47,325 nucleotides of DNA from Lachnospiraceae bacterium (GCA_028721415.1 JAQYIU010000028.1:1-47325); one strand, 5' to 3'; positions 26,061 through 35,684 are shown, counted from the first letter of the stretch. The notes: generated by a model from the letters alone, not told the origin. Made by a program: numbers and translations.

Positions 26061-26090
26061 AAGTGGAGCAAAGTGCCATAAAGTGACGTT
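26061..26090 (+). promoter_or_regulatory. Three phased MraZ-binding repeats
   Basis: AAGTG occurs at 26061, 26071 and 26081, each exactly 10 bp apart: AAGTGGAGCA, AAGTGCCATA, AAGTGACGTT. MraZ is known to bind short GTG-containing direct repeats at about 10-bp spacing upstream of its own gene. Placement just after the -10 suits autorepression of the dcw operon. Confidence 0.7.
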
Positions 26091-26176
26091 TTTTGGTGTA
26101 TAAGCCTGCCCGGGGAACGCAGGTATCGATTTTTGGTGGCGAAACAAAAGGAATGCAAGGGGAAGAAGGTGAAGAT

Positions 26177-26599
26177 GTGTTTCAGGGAGAATTTCAACAT
26201 GGGCTTGATACAAAAGGCCGGTTGATCTTACCGGTACGAATCCGGGAAGAACTGGGAACACAGTTTGTGCTTACAAAAGGGCTGGATGGATGCCTTTTTA
26301 TTTTTACTCCGGATGCCTGGGCAGATTTTTCGGAAAAGCTTAACAAGCTGCCGACATCGTCAAAAGAAGCCAGAAAGCTGAAACGTTATTTTATTGGAAG
26401 CTCTGTTGAATGTGAGACAGATAAACAAGGCCGTTTTTTAATCCCGCCGGTGCTTAGAAGCTTTGCGGATATTGATAAAGAAGTAACGGTTCTTGGAGTG
26501 TCGGATAAGATTGAACTTTGGAGCACAGAACGTTACGAAGAATATCAGAATGAAGATGATATGTCTATCGAAGAGATTGCAGGAGAGTTAGATTTTTAG
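26177..26599 (+). CDS. mraZ: Transcriptional regulator MraZ
   Basis: A 140-residue protein with two AbrB-like half-domains: FQGEFQHGLDTKGRLILPVR and the second repeat CETDKQGRFLIPPVLR. The oligomeric ring of MraZ binds the phased repeats upstream and controls the dcw operon. I choose the GTG at 26177, because it yields the family N-terminus V/M-FQGEF and the normal length, with AAGGTGA upstream. The open frame extends to 26093, but that would translate across the leader. Confidence 0.92.
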   Translation: MFQGEFQHGLDTKGRLILPVRIREELGTQFVLTKGLDGCLFIFTPDAWADFSEKLNKLPTSSKEARKLKRYFIGSSVECETDKQGRFLIPPVLRSFADIDKEVTVLGVSDKIELWSTERYEEYQNEDDMSIEEIAGELDF

Positions 26600-26608
26600 G
26601 AGAGAAGA

Positions 26609-27553
26609 ATGGAGTTTGTTCATAAATCAATCATGTTGCAGGAGACAATAGAAGCCCTGCATATAAAGCCCAATGGAATTTATGTGGATGGAACTCTTGG
26701 AGGAGCAGGCCATTCTTCTGAGATCGCCAGAAGGCTTGGAGAAAAAGGAAGACTGATTGGAATTGATCAGGATGGAGATGCCATTGCTGTGGCATCGGAA
26801 CGTCTGGCAGATTTTGGTGATAAAGTTACTGTTGTCAGAAGTAATTATGCCAATATGAAGAACGTGTTAAGCAATCTCTCGATTTCCAAAGTAGATGGAA
26901 TCCTTCTTGATCTGGGAGTTTCTTCCTATCAGCTTGATAATGCTGAGAGAGGTTTTACTTACCGTGAAGATGTCCCTCTGGATATGAGGATGGATCTTCG
27001 CCAGAATAAGACAGCCAGAGATATCGTCAACGATTACAGTGAGACGGAATTGTTTCACATTATAAGAGATTATGGTGAAGATAAATTTGCCAAAAATATT
27101 GCAAAGCATATTGCTGCAGCAAGAGAGAAGGCACCGATTGAGACAACAGGCCAGTTGACGGAGATCATAAAGGCTGCTATCCCCAAAAAGGTTCGTGCGA
27201 CGGGAGGACATCCTGCCAAAAAAACATTTCAGGCGATTCGGATTGAACTCAATCATGAATTGGATGTACTGAGAGATCATCTGGAAGAGATGGTTGATTT
27301 GTTGGATGATGGAGGAAGACTTTGTGTGATCACCTTCCATTCGCTGGAAGACCGCATTGTGAAGAATATATTCCGTACCTGTGAGAATCCATGCATTTGC
27401 CCGCCGGGCTTTCCGGTTTGCGCCTGTGGCAGAGTTTCAAAAGGAAAAGTGATCACAAGAAAACCTGTGATACCGGGAGAGAAAGAATTAGAAGAGAACA
27501 GTCGGGCAAAAAGTGCAAAATTACGCGTTTTTGAAAGAAGAGTTTCCGTTTAG
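26609..27553 (+). CDS. rsmH: 16S rRNA N4-cytosine methyltransferase RsmH
   Basis: A 314-residue enzyme (formerly MraW) that methylates N4 of C1402 in 16S rRNA. It begins [15 protein letters not shown] and has the SAM-binding [31 protein letters not shown], and the C-terminal [18 protein letters not shown] lies before the ATG. It is directly after mraZ, the standard order. Confidence 0.95.
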   Translation: MEFVHKSIMLQETIEALHIKPNGIYVDGTLGGAGHSSEIARRLGEKGRLIGIDQDGDAIAVASERLADFGDKVTVVRSNYANMKNVLSNLSISKVDGILLDLGVSSYQLDNAERGFTYREDVPLDMRMDLRQNKTARDIVNDYSETELFHIIRDYGEDKFAKNIAKHIAAAREKAPIETTGQLTEIIKAAIPKKVRATGGHPAKKTFQAIRIELNHELDVLRDHLEEMVDLLDDGGRLCVITFHSLEDRIVKNIFRTCENPCICPPGFPVCACGRVSKGKVITRKPVIPGEKELEENSRAKSAKLRVFERRVSV

Positions 27554-27586
27554 ATGAAACAATACGAAGTGTTGGAGGAATTTGTT

Positions 27587-28132
27587 ATGGCGTTTCATAA
27601 TACATCAGATCGTTACAAATATATTTATGGAAGTAATGTAACCAAACTGGATTATAGAGGAGAGTATGATACCGGAGCTGAAGCACAGCAGGCGGAAGCA
27701 CCCAAAAAAGTCCGTAAGCAGAATACAGAAAGTCGTCCTTCCTCGAAACCGAAGATGACAAATCCGGAAACAACGTCAGCTATTCAGAAAAATCAGGCTA
27801 AATTTTTAGAATTTGACTGGAAATATACTCTTGTTACAGCGGTAGCTATTTTGATCTGTGCGGTCAGTTGTCTGGCTTATGTAGGAGGAACCGTTCAGCT
27901 TAATGCCCTGTCTTCTGAAGTGGCTGCTTTAAAAACGCAGAAAGCGGAGCTGGAAAGCAAGCAGGCAGCGCTTCAGGCGGAGATTGATAAAAATATTAAT
28001 CTGGACGAGATTCGTACTTTTGCGGAAAAAGAATTAAATATGACTTATCCGGAACCGGATCATATGATTTATTATACAGATGGGACAAGTGATTATTTTC
28101 GGCAATATGAAAGTGTCGATGTGAGTAAATAA
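27587..28132 (+). CDS. ftsL: FtsL-like septum protein
   Basis: A 181-residue single-pass membrane protein by position and shape. A cytoplasmic N-terminus of about 90 polar residues precedes one hydrophobic helix (ILICAVSCLAYVGG). A coiled coil follows (SEVAALKTQKAELESKQAAL), then a short tail (ELNMTYPEPDHMIYY). FtsL pairs with DivIC/FtsB and FtsQ to activate septal synthesis. Sequence conservation in this family is poor, so the call rests on layout and location between rsmH and the PBP. ATG 27587 follows GGAGG; the frame is open to 27554. Confidence 0.75.
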   Translation: MAFHNTSDRYKYIYGSNVTKLDYRGEYDTGAEAQQAEAPKKVRKQNTESRPSSKPKMTNPETTSAIQKNQAKFLEFDWKYTLVTAVAILICAVSCLAYVGGTVQLNALSSEVAALKTQKAELESKQAALQAEIDKNINLDEIRTFAEKELNMTYPEPDHMIYYTDGTSDYFRQYESVDVSK

Positions 28133-28147
28133 AAAGCAGGTGGTAAA

Positions 28148-30286
28148 GTGGCGAAAAAAAGGAAAATACCGAGACGTCTCACCACAGAAATGAGAGGAAA
28201 GTTGATTATCGTATTTTTTGGTATCATTTTCCTCTTTTTAATATTAGTGGGAAATCTCATTTATTGTACGATAAAAAAAGGAGATCAGTATAAAACGATA
28301 GTGTTGGGACAGCAGAATCATACGAGTTCTACCATTGCTTACGAGCGAGGGAAGATCTACGATCGCAACGGCAATATTCTTGCGACTAATGAGAAAATAT
28401 ATACTTTGATTCTGGAACCGAAAAATATTTTGGACAAGAACAAAAATAAGAATAATAATGAAGTGTTTGAAGCAACGGTAGAGGCTCTCTGTACATATTT
28501 TGATTTTAATGAAAAAGATTTGAGAAAGACGATCCAGGGCAGCCCGGATTCTTATTATGTAGTATACAAGAAGAATCTGACTTATGATGATGTAGAAGAA
28601 TTTAAAGAGTTTCTTGCCAAAGCAGATCTATCCTGGGATGAAAATACTCCGGCAGCAGAAAAAGCAGAAATTCTGGAAGCAAGAAAAGTCACAGGTGTTA
28701 TGTTTGAAGAAGGGTATAAAAGGATTTATCCGTATAACAGCCTGGCTTGCAGAGTGCTTGGATTTACCTCTTCCGGCAACCAAGGTAACTGGGGGATCGA
28801 ACAATATTATAACGATACTTTAAATGGAACCAACGGAAGATCTTATTACTATTTTAATCAGGAACTTACCCAGGAACAAACAGTCAAAGAGGCTGAAAAT
28901 GGCAATTCTGTTGTCAGTACGATTGATATGCAGATTCAGAAAGTGATTGAAGAGAAGATTGAAGAATTTGACAAAGAGATCGGAAGTAAGATGACCAGTA
29001 TCCTTGTGATGAATCCTCAAAATGGAGAGATTCTTGGGATGGCCAGTTCCAATCCGTATGACCTGAATGAACCGATGAATGAAACTCAACTTCTGAATTT
29101 ATTCTCACAAAATGAAATTGATGAGATGAAGGTTTACACGGAAAAACTGGAATCTGAGGAAAAAACAGAGAAATCCACTACAGAAACCAGAGTGGATTTT
29201 TCGAAAAAAGATACTTCTGCTGATGCTACCACTACGGAAGCAAATGATTCCACAGACAAAAGTGAAGATACCACAGAAGATGAAGAAAAGAAAACCATTT
29301 ATGATGGATTTTATGAACTGTGGAGAAATTCCATTATCAGCGATACGTATGAGCCTGGTTCGACATACAAACCGTTTACGGTGGCAGCAGGTCTGGAGAA
29401 TGGAACCCTTACCGGCAATGAAGCATATTATTGTACCGGCTCTCTGACAGTTGGAAAAAGAAATATTGGATGTTCTCATGTCCATGAGAATATTACTCTG
29501 AAAGATGCTGTGGCAAAATCATGCAATGTGGCAATGATGAATATAGCATTTAATGAAGGGGCCGAGGCATTCTATCAATATCAGAACTTGTTTGGCTTTG
29601 GAAGAAAGACAGGAATTGATCTTCCGGGAGAAGCAGATACCAGTACTCTGGTATATAATGCAAATACCTGCGAAAACAGTGCAACATTGGCAACGAATGC
29701 CTTTGGTCAGAATTTCAACTGTACGATGATTCAGATGGCATCCGGTTTTGCTTCGCTGATTAACGGAGGCTATTATTATAAACCGAGAGTGGCAAAGCAA
29801 ATTCAAAGTGACACTGGTGATGTGGTGGAAGAACTTGAGTCAGAGGTGATACGGGAAACAATTTCCGAGGAAACCTCGGAGATGATTCGCAGTTATCTGA
29901 AGGAGACAGTAAAGAGTGGAACTGGTACAAAAGCGCAGATTCCTGGCTATTCCATCGGAGGAAAAACGGGAACGGCAGAAAAAATTCCAAGAAATAAAGA
30001 AGACTATTATATATCGTTCATGGGATTTACACCGGTTGAGAATCCACAACTGTTGATATATGTCACAATTGATGAACCACAGGTGGATAACCAGGCAAAT
30101 GCTGCACTGGCAGTGACTCTTGAAAAAGAATGTATGGAAGAGATTGTGAAAATATGTGGCATTGAACCGACGGAAGAGTTGACAGAAGAACAGAAAGCTG
30201 CTCTGGAAGAAGAAAAGGCAGCAGAAGAAGAGGAAAAAGAAGAGGCAGAGGAACCGGTGGAAGAAAAGAAGGAAGAAGAAAACTGA
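28148..30286 (+). CDS. Class B penicillin-binding protein (FtsI/PBP2B-like) with acidic insert
   Basis: A 712-residue septal transpeptidase candidate: short cytoplasmic end, one membrane helix (about 18-40), N-terminal dimerisation domain and transpeptidase domain. The active-site motifs are S405-T-Y-K408, S458-C-N460 and K606-T-G-T609. A low-complexity Glu/Thr/Asp/Ser-rich stretch of about 54 residues (about 332-385) stands just before the conserved ELWRNSIISDTYEPGS block. The protein ends in a roughly 37-residue Glu/Lys-rich tail. Neither is part of the normal fold. The start is a GTG at 28148 behind AGGTGG. I call it the vegetative PBP because the next one carries the sporulation promoter. 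Confidence 0.88.
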   Translation: MAKKRKIPRRLTTEMRGKLIIVFFGIIFLFLILVGNLIYCTIKKGDQYKTIVLGQQNHTSSTIAYERGKIYDRNGNILATNEKIYTLILEPKNILDKNKNKNNNEVFEATVEALCTYFDFNEKDLRKTIQGSPDSYYVVYKKNLTYDDVEEFKEFLAKADLSWDENTPAAEKAEILEARKVTGVMFEEGYKRIYPYNSLACRVLGFTSSGNQGNWGIEQYYNDTLNGTNGRSYYYFNQELTQEQTVKEAENGNSVVSTIDMQIQKVIEEKIEEFDKEIGSKMTSILVMNPQNGEILGMASSNPYDLNEPMNETQLLNLFSQNEIDEMKVYTEKLESEEKTEKSTTETRVDFSKKDTSADATTTEANDSTDKSEDTTEDEEKKTIYDGFYELWRNSIISDTYEPGSTYKPFTVAAGLENGTLTGNEAYYCTGSLTVGKRNIGCSHVHENITLKDAVAKSCNVAMMNIAFNEGAEAFYQYQNLFGFGRKTGIDLPGEADTSTLVYNANTCENSATLATNAFGQNFNCTMIQMASGFASLINGGYYYKPRVAKQIQSDTGDVVEELESEVIRETISEETSEMIRSYLKETVKSGTGTKAQIPGYSIGGKTGTAEKIPRNKEDYYISFMGFTPVENPQLLIYVTIDEPQVDNQANAALAVTLEKECMEEIVKICGIEPTEELTEEQKAALEEEKAAEEEEKEEAEEPVEEKKEEEN

Positions 30287-30307
30287 TTTTTCACAGAATT
30301 TCTGCGA

Positions 30308-30335
30308 GAATATATAGACAGAAATTGCGTACACT
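30308..30335 (+). promoter_or_regulatory. Candidate sigma-E promoter for spoVD
   Basis: GAATATA (30308-30314) fits the sigma-E -35 consensus, and CGTACACT (30328-30335) matches seven of eight positions of the CATACAMT -10. The spacer is 13 bp, slightly short of the usual 14. The expected transcript start is about 40 bp before the gene. spoVD is a known sigma-E target in Bacillus. Confidence 0.5.
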
Positions 30336-30384
30336 GATAATAAAAAGGATTTCAGCAACAGAATTTTTTGGTTGCAGCTAAAAA

Positions 30385-32097
30385 ATGATTGAAATTTATG
30401 TATTTCAGAAAAGAAAGTATTGGTTTGTCTTTGGATGTTTCACTGTTTTTTTGCTTGTACTTGTCGGAAGATTGATTAAATTGATGGTATTTGATTCAGA
30501 AGAACTCAGCAAAAATGCGTTGAATGTGGAGCAGAGAGAGCGTTCCATTAAAGCGGCCAGGGGAATCATCTATGACAGAAATGGAATTGTTCTGGCAGAC
30601 AATCAGCCGGTATGTACCATATCTGTGATATACAATCAGATTACGGATCCAGAAAAAGTAATTCAGTTATTATCTGAAAAACTGGATCTGGAAGAAAGTG
30701 AAATCCGAAAAAAAGTGGAGAAAGTATCTTCGCGGGAGAAAATAAAAAGTAATGTTTCAAAAGAAACAGCAGATGAGATTCGAGAAGCAGGTGTTGCAGG
30801 GATAAAGGTGGATGAAGATTATAAAAGGTATTATCCCTTCGGCAATCTGGCTTCCCGTGTTCTTGGTTTTACCGGAGCAGATAATCAGGGGGTTCTGGGA
30901 CTGGAATCTCGATACGAGTCAGTCTTGAAAGGAACAGACGGAACAATTCTTACATTAACTGATTTTCGGGGGGTGGAGATCGAAATGGCGGCAGAAGAGA
31001 GGATTGAGCCGATTTCAGGAAATGATCTGTATATTTCTCTCGATTATAATTTGCAGTGTTTTGCACAGCAGGCCGCAGAGAAGGTTCGTAAGGAAAAAAA
31101 TGCGAAAGAAGTTTCTGTTATCCTGATGAGCCCGAAAAATGGTGAGATTTATGCTATGGTCAATGTGCCTGAGTATAATCTGAATGAGCCTTATGAATTG
31201 CTGGAAGACTATGATACTTCAGAAGAGAGTCAGAATGATAAACTGAATAATATGTGGAGAAATCCGGTGATAAGTGATTCCTATGAACCGGGATCAACAT
31301 TTAAGATTATTACAGCGACTGCGGCACTGGAAGAAGGGAAAGTGAAACTGGATGATACCTTTTCCTGTCCGGGTTTTAAAATCGTAGAGGATAGAAAGAT
31401 TCGATGTCATAAGACCCAGGGCCATGGGGCCGAAACATTTAAAGAAGGAGTGATGAACTCCTGTAATCCGGTTTTTATGGAAATCGGAGCCAGAGTTGGT
31501 GCAAAAACTATGTTGCAATACTACCATAAACTTGGCTTATATGAAAAAACGGGGGTGGATCTTCCGGGAGAAGCCAACTCGATTATGCATAAGCTGGAAA
31601 AAATCGGGGCTGTGGAACTGGCAACTATGTCTTTCGGGCAATCGATTCAGATTACTCCTCTTCAACTTCTAAGGGCGGTCAGTGCTGCGATAAACGGTGG
31701 TAATCTTGTCACGCCACATTTTGCAATAAAATCGCAGGATGCCCATACAGAAGAGGTGACAACATACCAGTATGAAACAGAAGAGGGAAGAGTATCCTTA
31801 CAGACATCGCAGACCATGAGGGAACTTCTTGAGGCGGTTGTAGCAGAAGGAACCGGAAAAAAGGGACAGGTGGAAGGTTATCGGATTGGCGGTAAAACCG
31901 CAACCAGTGAGAAATTACCGAGAAGAAGTGGAAAATATATTTCTTCTTTTCTTGGATTTGCTCCGGCAGATGATCCCGCCATTATTGGACTGATTCTCAT
32001 TGATGAGCCGGAAGGCGTCTATTATGGAGGGACTGTGGCAGCTCCTGTAATGGCAGAAATTTTTCAAAATATTCTGCCTTATCTTGATAATCTATGA
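30385..32097 (+). CDS. spoVD: Second class B PBP, SpoVD-like, with KTAT motif
   Basis: A 570-residue class B transpeptidase with one membrane helix (about 12-34), then the dimerisation and catalytic domains. The motifs are S304-T-F-K307, S359-C-N361 and K504-T-A-T507. The last differs from the usual KTGT. No PASTA domain follows, unlike B. subtilis SpoVD. The paralog directly upstream, the sigma-E-like promoter in the gap and the downstream sporulation genes together suggest a role in spore cortex synthesis; this is inference. The ribosome site before the ATG at 30385 is poor. Confidence 0.75.
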   Translation: MIEIYVFQKRKYWFVFGCFTVFLLVLVGRLIKLMVFDSEELSKNALNVEQRERSIKAARGIIYDRNGIVLADNQPVCTISVIYNQITDPEKVIQLLSEKLDLEESEIRKKVEKVSSREKIKSNVSKETADEIREAGVAGIKVDEDYKRYYPFGNLASRVLGFTGADNQGVLGLESRYESVLKGTDGTILTLTDFRGVEIEMAAEERIEPISGNDLYISLDYNLQCFAQQAAEKVRKEKNAKEVSVILMSPKNGEIYAMVNVPEYNLNEPYELLEDYDTSEESQNDKLNNMWRNPVISDSYEPGSTFKIITATAALEEGKVKLDDTFSCPGFKIVEDRKIRCHKTQGHGAETFKEGVMNSCNPVFMEIGARVGAKTMLQYYHKLGLYEKTGVDLPGEANSIMHKLEKIGAVELATMSFGQSIQITPLQLLRAVSAAINGGNLVTPHFAIKSQDAHTEEVTTYQYETEEGRVSLQTSQTMRELLEAVVAEGTGKKGQVEGYRIGGKTATSEKLPRRSGKYISSFLGFAPADDPAIIGLILIDEPEGVYYGGTVAAPVMAEIFQNILPYLDNL

Positions 32098-32112
32098 AAA
32101 GAGGATTATACT
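32084..32112 (+). promoter_or_regulatory. Internal promoter for mraY-murD-ftsW-ftsQ
   Basis: TTGATA at 32084-32089 inside the end of the SpoVD-like gene, a 17-bp spacer and TATACT at 32107-32112. It would keep the later dcw genes expressed independently of the PBP genes. Confidence 0.6.
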
Positions 32113-32160
32113 GTGTTAGAATGTCTTTAATTTACAAAGAGATAAAGTGGAGGTTAGATT

Positions 32161-33114
32161 ATGAATCATTCAATTGCAATACCGGCATTAATTGCATTTT
32201 TTATTACGTTACTTTTAGGACCTGGACTGATCAAATTTCTACATAGATTAAAATTTGGTCAGTTTATTCGGGAAGAAGGCCCGGAATCTCATCTGAAAAA
32301 ATCAGGAACTCCGACTATGGGCGGAATATTGTTCCTGGTAGGGATTTTGGCAGGTTCTGCATTTTTTATCGCAGATTATCCAAAGATCGTTCCTATTTTA
32401 TTTGTGACCCTTGGATTTGGATTGATCGGTTTTCTGGATGACTACATTAAGGTGGTCATGAAAAGAAACCTGGGTCTGACGCCGGCACAGAAAATGTTTG
32501 GGCAGTTTTTGATAACGGCAATCTTTGCATTCTATATGGTTAATCATTCCGGTTTGGGAACAGATGTACTGATACCGTTCAGTAATGGGAAGATGTTACA
32601 TTTGGGACTTCTGTATGTTCCGATTTTATTTTTTGTGGTTCTTGGAACAGTCAATGGGGCGAATTTTACAGATGGTCTGGATGGGCTGGCTTCCAGTGTG
32701 ACTACATTGATAGCCGTCTTTTTCACAGTAATCGCAGTTGCGTCCAAAACAGATGTGCATCCGGTAGTCTGTGCTGTGATCGGTGCATTGTTGGGCTTTT
32801 TATGTTTCAATACTCATCCTGCAAAAGTATTTATGGGTGATACCGGATCCCTTGCATTGGGAGGTTTCGTGGCTTCCACAGCATATATGCTTCAGATACC
32901 GCTGTTCCTTCCGATCATAGCATTTATTTATTTTGTGGAAGTACTTTCTGTGATCATTCAGGTGTCTTACTATAAAAAGACAAAAAAACGTATCTTTAAA
33001 ATGGCACCGATTCATCATCATTTTGAATTGTCCGGCTGGCCGGAGACCAAAGTCGTATCTATTTTTTCTATTGTAACAGCGGTTCTCTGTCTGATTGGTA
33101 TGCTGGCATATTAA
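32161..33114 (+). CDS. mraY: Phospho-MurNAc-pentapeptide transferase MraY
   Basis: A 317-residue polytopic membrane enzyme that transfers phospho-MurNAc-pentapeptide to undecaprenyl phosphate, forming lipid I. GTPTMGGILF, the FLDDYIK aspartates, ANFTDGLDGLA, and FMGDTGSLALGG with the late PIHHHFE histidine motif are all present, with about ten membrane helices. GGAGG precedes the ATG. It lies between spoVD and murD. Confidence 0.96.
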   Translation: MNHSIAIPALIAFFITLLLGPGLIKFLHRLKFGQFIREEGPESHLKKSGTPTMGGILFLVGILAGSAFFIADYPKIVPILFVTLGFGLIGFLDDYIKVVMKRNLGLTPAQKMFGQFLITAIFAFYMVNHSGLGTDVLIPFSNGKMLHLGLLYVPILFFVVLGTVNGANFTDGLDGLASSVTTLIAVFFTVIAVASKTDVHPVVCAVIGALLGFLCFNTHPAKVFMGDTGSLALGGFVASTAYMLQIPLFLPIIAFIYFVEVLSVIIQVSYYKKTKKRIFKMAPIHHHFELSGWPETKVVSIFSIVTAVLCLIGMLAY

Positions 33115-33144
33115 TGAGCGGACATGGATATTTTGGAGGAAATT

Positions 33145-34503
33145 ATGTTAAAAGGAAAGAAAATACTGATTGCAGGAGCAGGAATCAGTGGGGTAGGAGC
33201 TGCCAGACTTCTGGGAGAAGCTGGTTTTGACGCTGCAATTTATGACGGAAATGAACAACTTGACACAGCTGCGATCAAAGCTCAGATGCCAGAAGGAATG
33301 AATCTGTGTTTTGAACTGGGCAATTTTCAGGAAAGGATTGCTGATCAATACGATATGTTGATTTTGAGTCCTGGTATTTCCATTCATAAGCCGGTGGCGG
33401 AAACATTTTATAAACAGGGAAAACCTGTGTGGGGAGAGATTGAACTGGCATACTATTTCTCAAAAGGAAAAATTGCCGCCATTACCGGAACCAACGGAAA
33501 AACGACAACAACCGCATTGACGGGAAGTATTCTGAAAGCGTATTATGACTCTGTCTTTGTAGTCGGAAATATCGGAATTCCTTTTACCTCTGTCGCCCTG
33601 GAGACAAAAGAAGAGAGTGTGATTGCTGCGGAAATCAGCAGTTTCCAGCTGGAAACAACAGTGGATTTTAAACCGGAAGTGAGTGCAGTCCTTAATTTGA
33701 CACCGGATCATCTTGACCGCCATGGAACTATGGAAGTATATGGAGATACCAAATTATCCATTTCTAAAAAGCAGACAAAGGATGATGTGATTCTCTTAAA
33801 TTATGATGATCCGCTTACCAGAGAGATGGCAGACAGAACAACTGCCACACCGGTTATGTTCAGCAGAAAAACTATGCTGGAACAGGGAGTAATTTTAAAA
33901 GATCATACATTTATTATTCGTGATGGTGAGAAAGAAATTCCTGTCTGTACCACAGAAGAAACCAAACTGTTGGGCGGTCATAATCATGAGAATATTTTAG
34001 CAGCGATCGGAATTACTTATTATATGGGAGTCCCAGTGGAGTATATTCGTAAAGCGGTTATGGAATTTGAAGCGGTGGAACACCGGATCGAATATGTGGA
34101 TACAATTGATGGAGTAGATTATTACAACGATTCCAAAGGAACCAATCCGGACGCGGCCATCAAGGGAATACAGGCCATGGTAAAACCTACTATTTTGCTT
34201 GGAGGCGGTTATGATAAAAAGGCGTCCTATGATGAATGGATTGACTCTTTTGATGGGAAAGTTAAGTATCTCATTTTGATGGGAGCGACGGCAAAAGCCA
34301 TTGGAGAAACCGCAATACATCATGGTTTTGAGAATATTATTTATGTGGATACCTTTGAGGAGGCCATGGAAACGGCCCGTGAAAAAGCGGTTCCAGGAGA
34401 TGCGGTTCTTCTTTCACCGGCATGTGCCAGTTGGGGTATGTTTCAGAACTATGAGGTCAGAGGCAAGGTATTTAAAGAAATTGTCCGGTCATTCAAGGGG
34501 TGA
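33145..34503 (+). CDS. murD: UDP-MurNAc-L-Ala:D-Glu ligase MurD
   Basis: A 452-residue Mur ligase that adds D-glutamate to UDP-MurNAc-L-alanine. The N-terminal dinucleotide-like fold (AGAGISGVGAARLL) binds the UDP substrate. The ATP loop GTNGKTTT is at 115-122, EISSFQLE follows, and YNDSKGTNPDA marks the C-terminal domain. The ATG at 33145 follows GGAGG; an in-frame ATG at 33124 has no site. The stop overlaps the region where ftsW translation begins. Confidence 0.95.
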   Translation: MLKGKKILIAGAGISGVGAARLLGEAGFDAAIYDGNEQLDTAAIKAQMPEGMNLCFELGNFQERIADQYDMLILSPGISIHKPVAETFYKQGKPVWGEIELAYYFSKGKIAAITGTNGKTTTTALTGSILKAYYDSVFVVGNIGIPFTSVALETKEESVIAAEISSFQLETTVDFKPEVSAVLNLTPDHLDRHGTMEVYGDTKLSISKKQTKDDVILLNYDDPLTREMADRTTATPVMFSRKTMLEQGVILKDHTFIIRDGEKEIPVCTTEETKLLGGHNHENILAAIGITYYMGVPVEYIRKAVMEFEAVEHRIEYVDTIDGVDYYNDSKGTNPDAAIKGIQAMVKPTILLGGGYDKKASYDEWIDSFDGKVKYLILMGATAKAIGETAIHHGFENIIYVDTFEEAMETAREKAVPGDAVLLSPACASWGMFQNYEVRGKVFKEIVRSFKG

Positions 34504-34508
34504 AGGAA

Positions 34509-35684
34509 ATGGCTGTAAAAGCAAAAACACAGGTTCGTTCTTCCGGAAAGACAACTGGTATTCGAAAAGACAATCAGGGAAAGACAAAGAAAATGAGGCC
34601 GCATACCATGGATTATTCCATTGTATTTCTGGTGCTGTTTCTGGTTGGATTTGGACTGGTCATGATTTACAGTACCAGTTCTTATAAAGGAAGCCTGTAC
34701 TATAATGATGCGGCATATTGGCTCAAAAAACAGGCAGTTTTTGCTGTAATCGGTATTATCGCCATGTTTTTTGTTGCCCGGATTGATTACCATGCATGGG
34801 TAAGCAAAAAATGGCTGCCATGGGTTTATTATATAGGAACCTTAGTATTGTTGGGTTTTACTCTGATATTTGCAGCGGTGACTCATGGTTCCAAACGATG
34901 GATTTCAATTGGGCCGATTCGTTTTCAGCCTTCAGAAATTGCAAAAGTAGTGATTATTGTGTTCCTTGCCTGGTACATAAGTAAGTATGTGAGAAAACTC
35001 AGGAATGTCAAAGGAATTGGCATTGCTTTTCTCTTAGCTCTTCCTATTATCTGTGTTGTCGCCATAGAAAACTTGAGTACCAGTATCATTCTCCTCGCCA
35101 TATCTGTTATCATGATTTTTGTTTCCACAGATAAATGGTGGCCATTTTTTTTGGTGGGTGGAGTCGGTGCAGCAATTATGGCACTTTTCCTGGTGACGCA
35201 GAGCTATCGAATGGATCGAATCTATACCTGGCTTAATCCTGCGGAATCGGAAAACGGACTTCAGACCATGCAGGGACTTTATGCCATTGGTTCCGGGGGA
35301 CTTTTCGGAAAAGGGCTGGGACAGAGTATGCAGAAGATGGGATTTTTACCGGAAACTCATAATGATATGATTTTTTCAATAATCTGCGAAGAATTAGGAC
35401 TTTTTGGTGCTATTTGTATTATCGGTTTATATTTTGTGCTTTTGTGGCGTTTTATGGTGGTGGCAATCAATGCAACGGATCTGTACGGATCCATGATCGC
35501 CGTCGGAGCAATTGCACATTTGGGAATTCAGGTGTTTATCAATATCGGAGTTGTGACAAATACGATTCCCAATACGGGAATTCCATTGCCTTTTATCAGC
35601 TATGGAGGTACTTCCCTGTGTTTCTTGTTGATTGAAATGGGATTAGTGCTATCGGTGTCCAGGTTTATGAGGGTGAAAGATTAA
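34509..35684 (+). CDS. ftsW: SEDS septal glycosyltransferase FtsW
   Basis: A 391-residue SEDS-family protein with a basic 30-residue cytoplasmic end and about ten membrane helices. Family motifs include LVMIYSTSS in the first helix, GSKRWISIGPIRFQPSEIAK and the late GIPLPFISYGGTSL. FtsW polymerises lipid II at the septum in partnership with the class B PBP encoded upstream. The ATG at 34509 is spaced from AAGGGG; the GTG at 34500, overlapping the murD stop, is an alternative. Confidence 0.93.
   Translation: MAVKAKTQVRSSGKTTGIRKDNQGKTKKMRPHTMDYSIVFLVLFLVGFGLVMIYSTSSYKGSLYYNDAAYWLKKQAVFAVIGIIAMFFVARIDYHAWVSKKWLPWVYYIGTLVLLGFTLIFAAVTHGSKRWISIGPIRFQPSEIAKVVIIVFLAWYISKYVRKLRNVKGIGIAFLLALPIICVVAIENLSTSIILLAISVIMIFVSTDKWWPFFLVGGVGAAIMALFLVTQSYRMDRIYTWLNPAESENGLQTMQGLYAIGSGGLFGKGLGQSMQKMGFLPETHNDMIFSIICEELGLFGAICIIGLYFVLLWRFMVVAINATDLYGSMIAVGAIAHLGIQVFINIGVVTNTIPNTGIPLPFISYGGTSLCFLLIEMGLVLSVSRFMRVKD

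Noticed and set aside
28148-32097. The two adjacent PBPs as a recent tandem duplication
   Set aside because: They differ greatly in length, motifs and linkers; two class B PBPs side by side are common in this cluster of spore formers.
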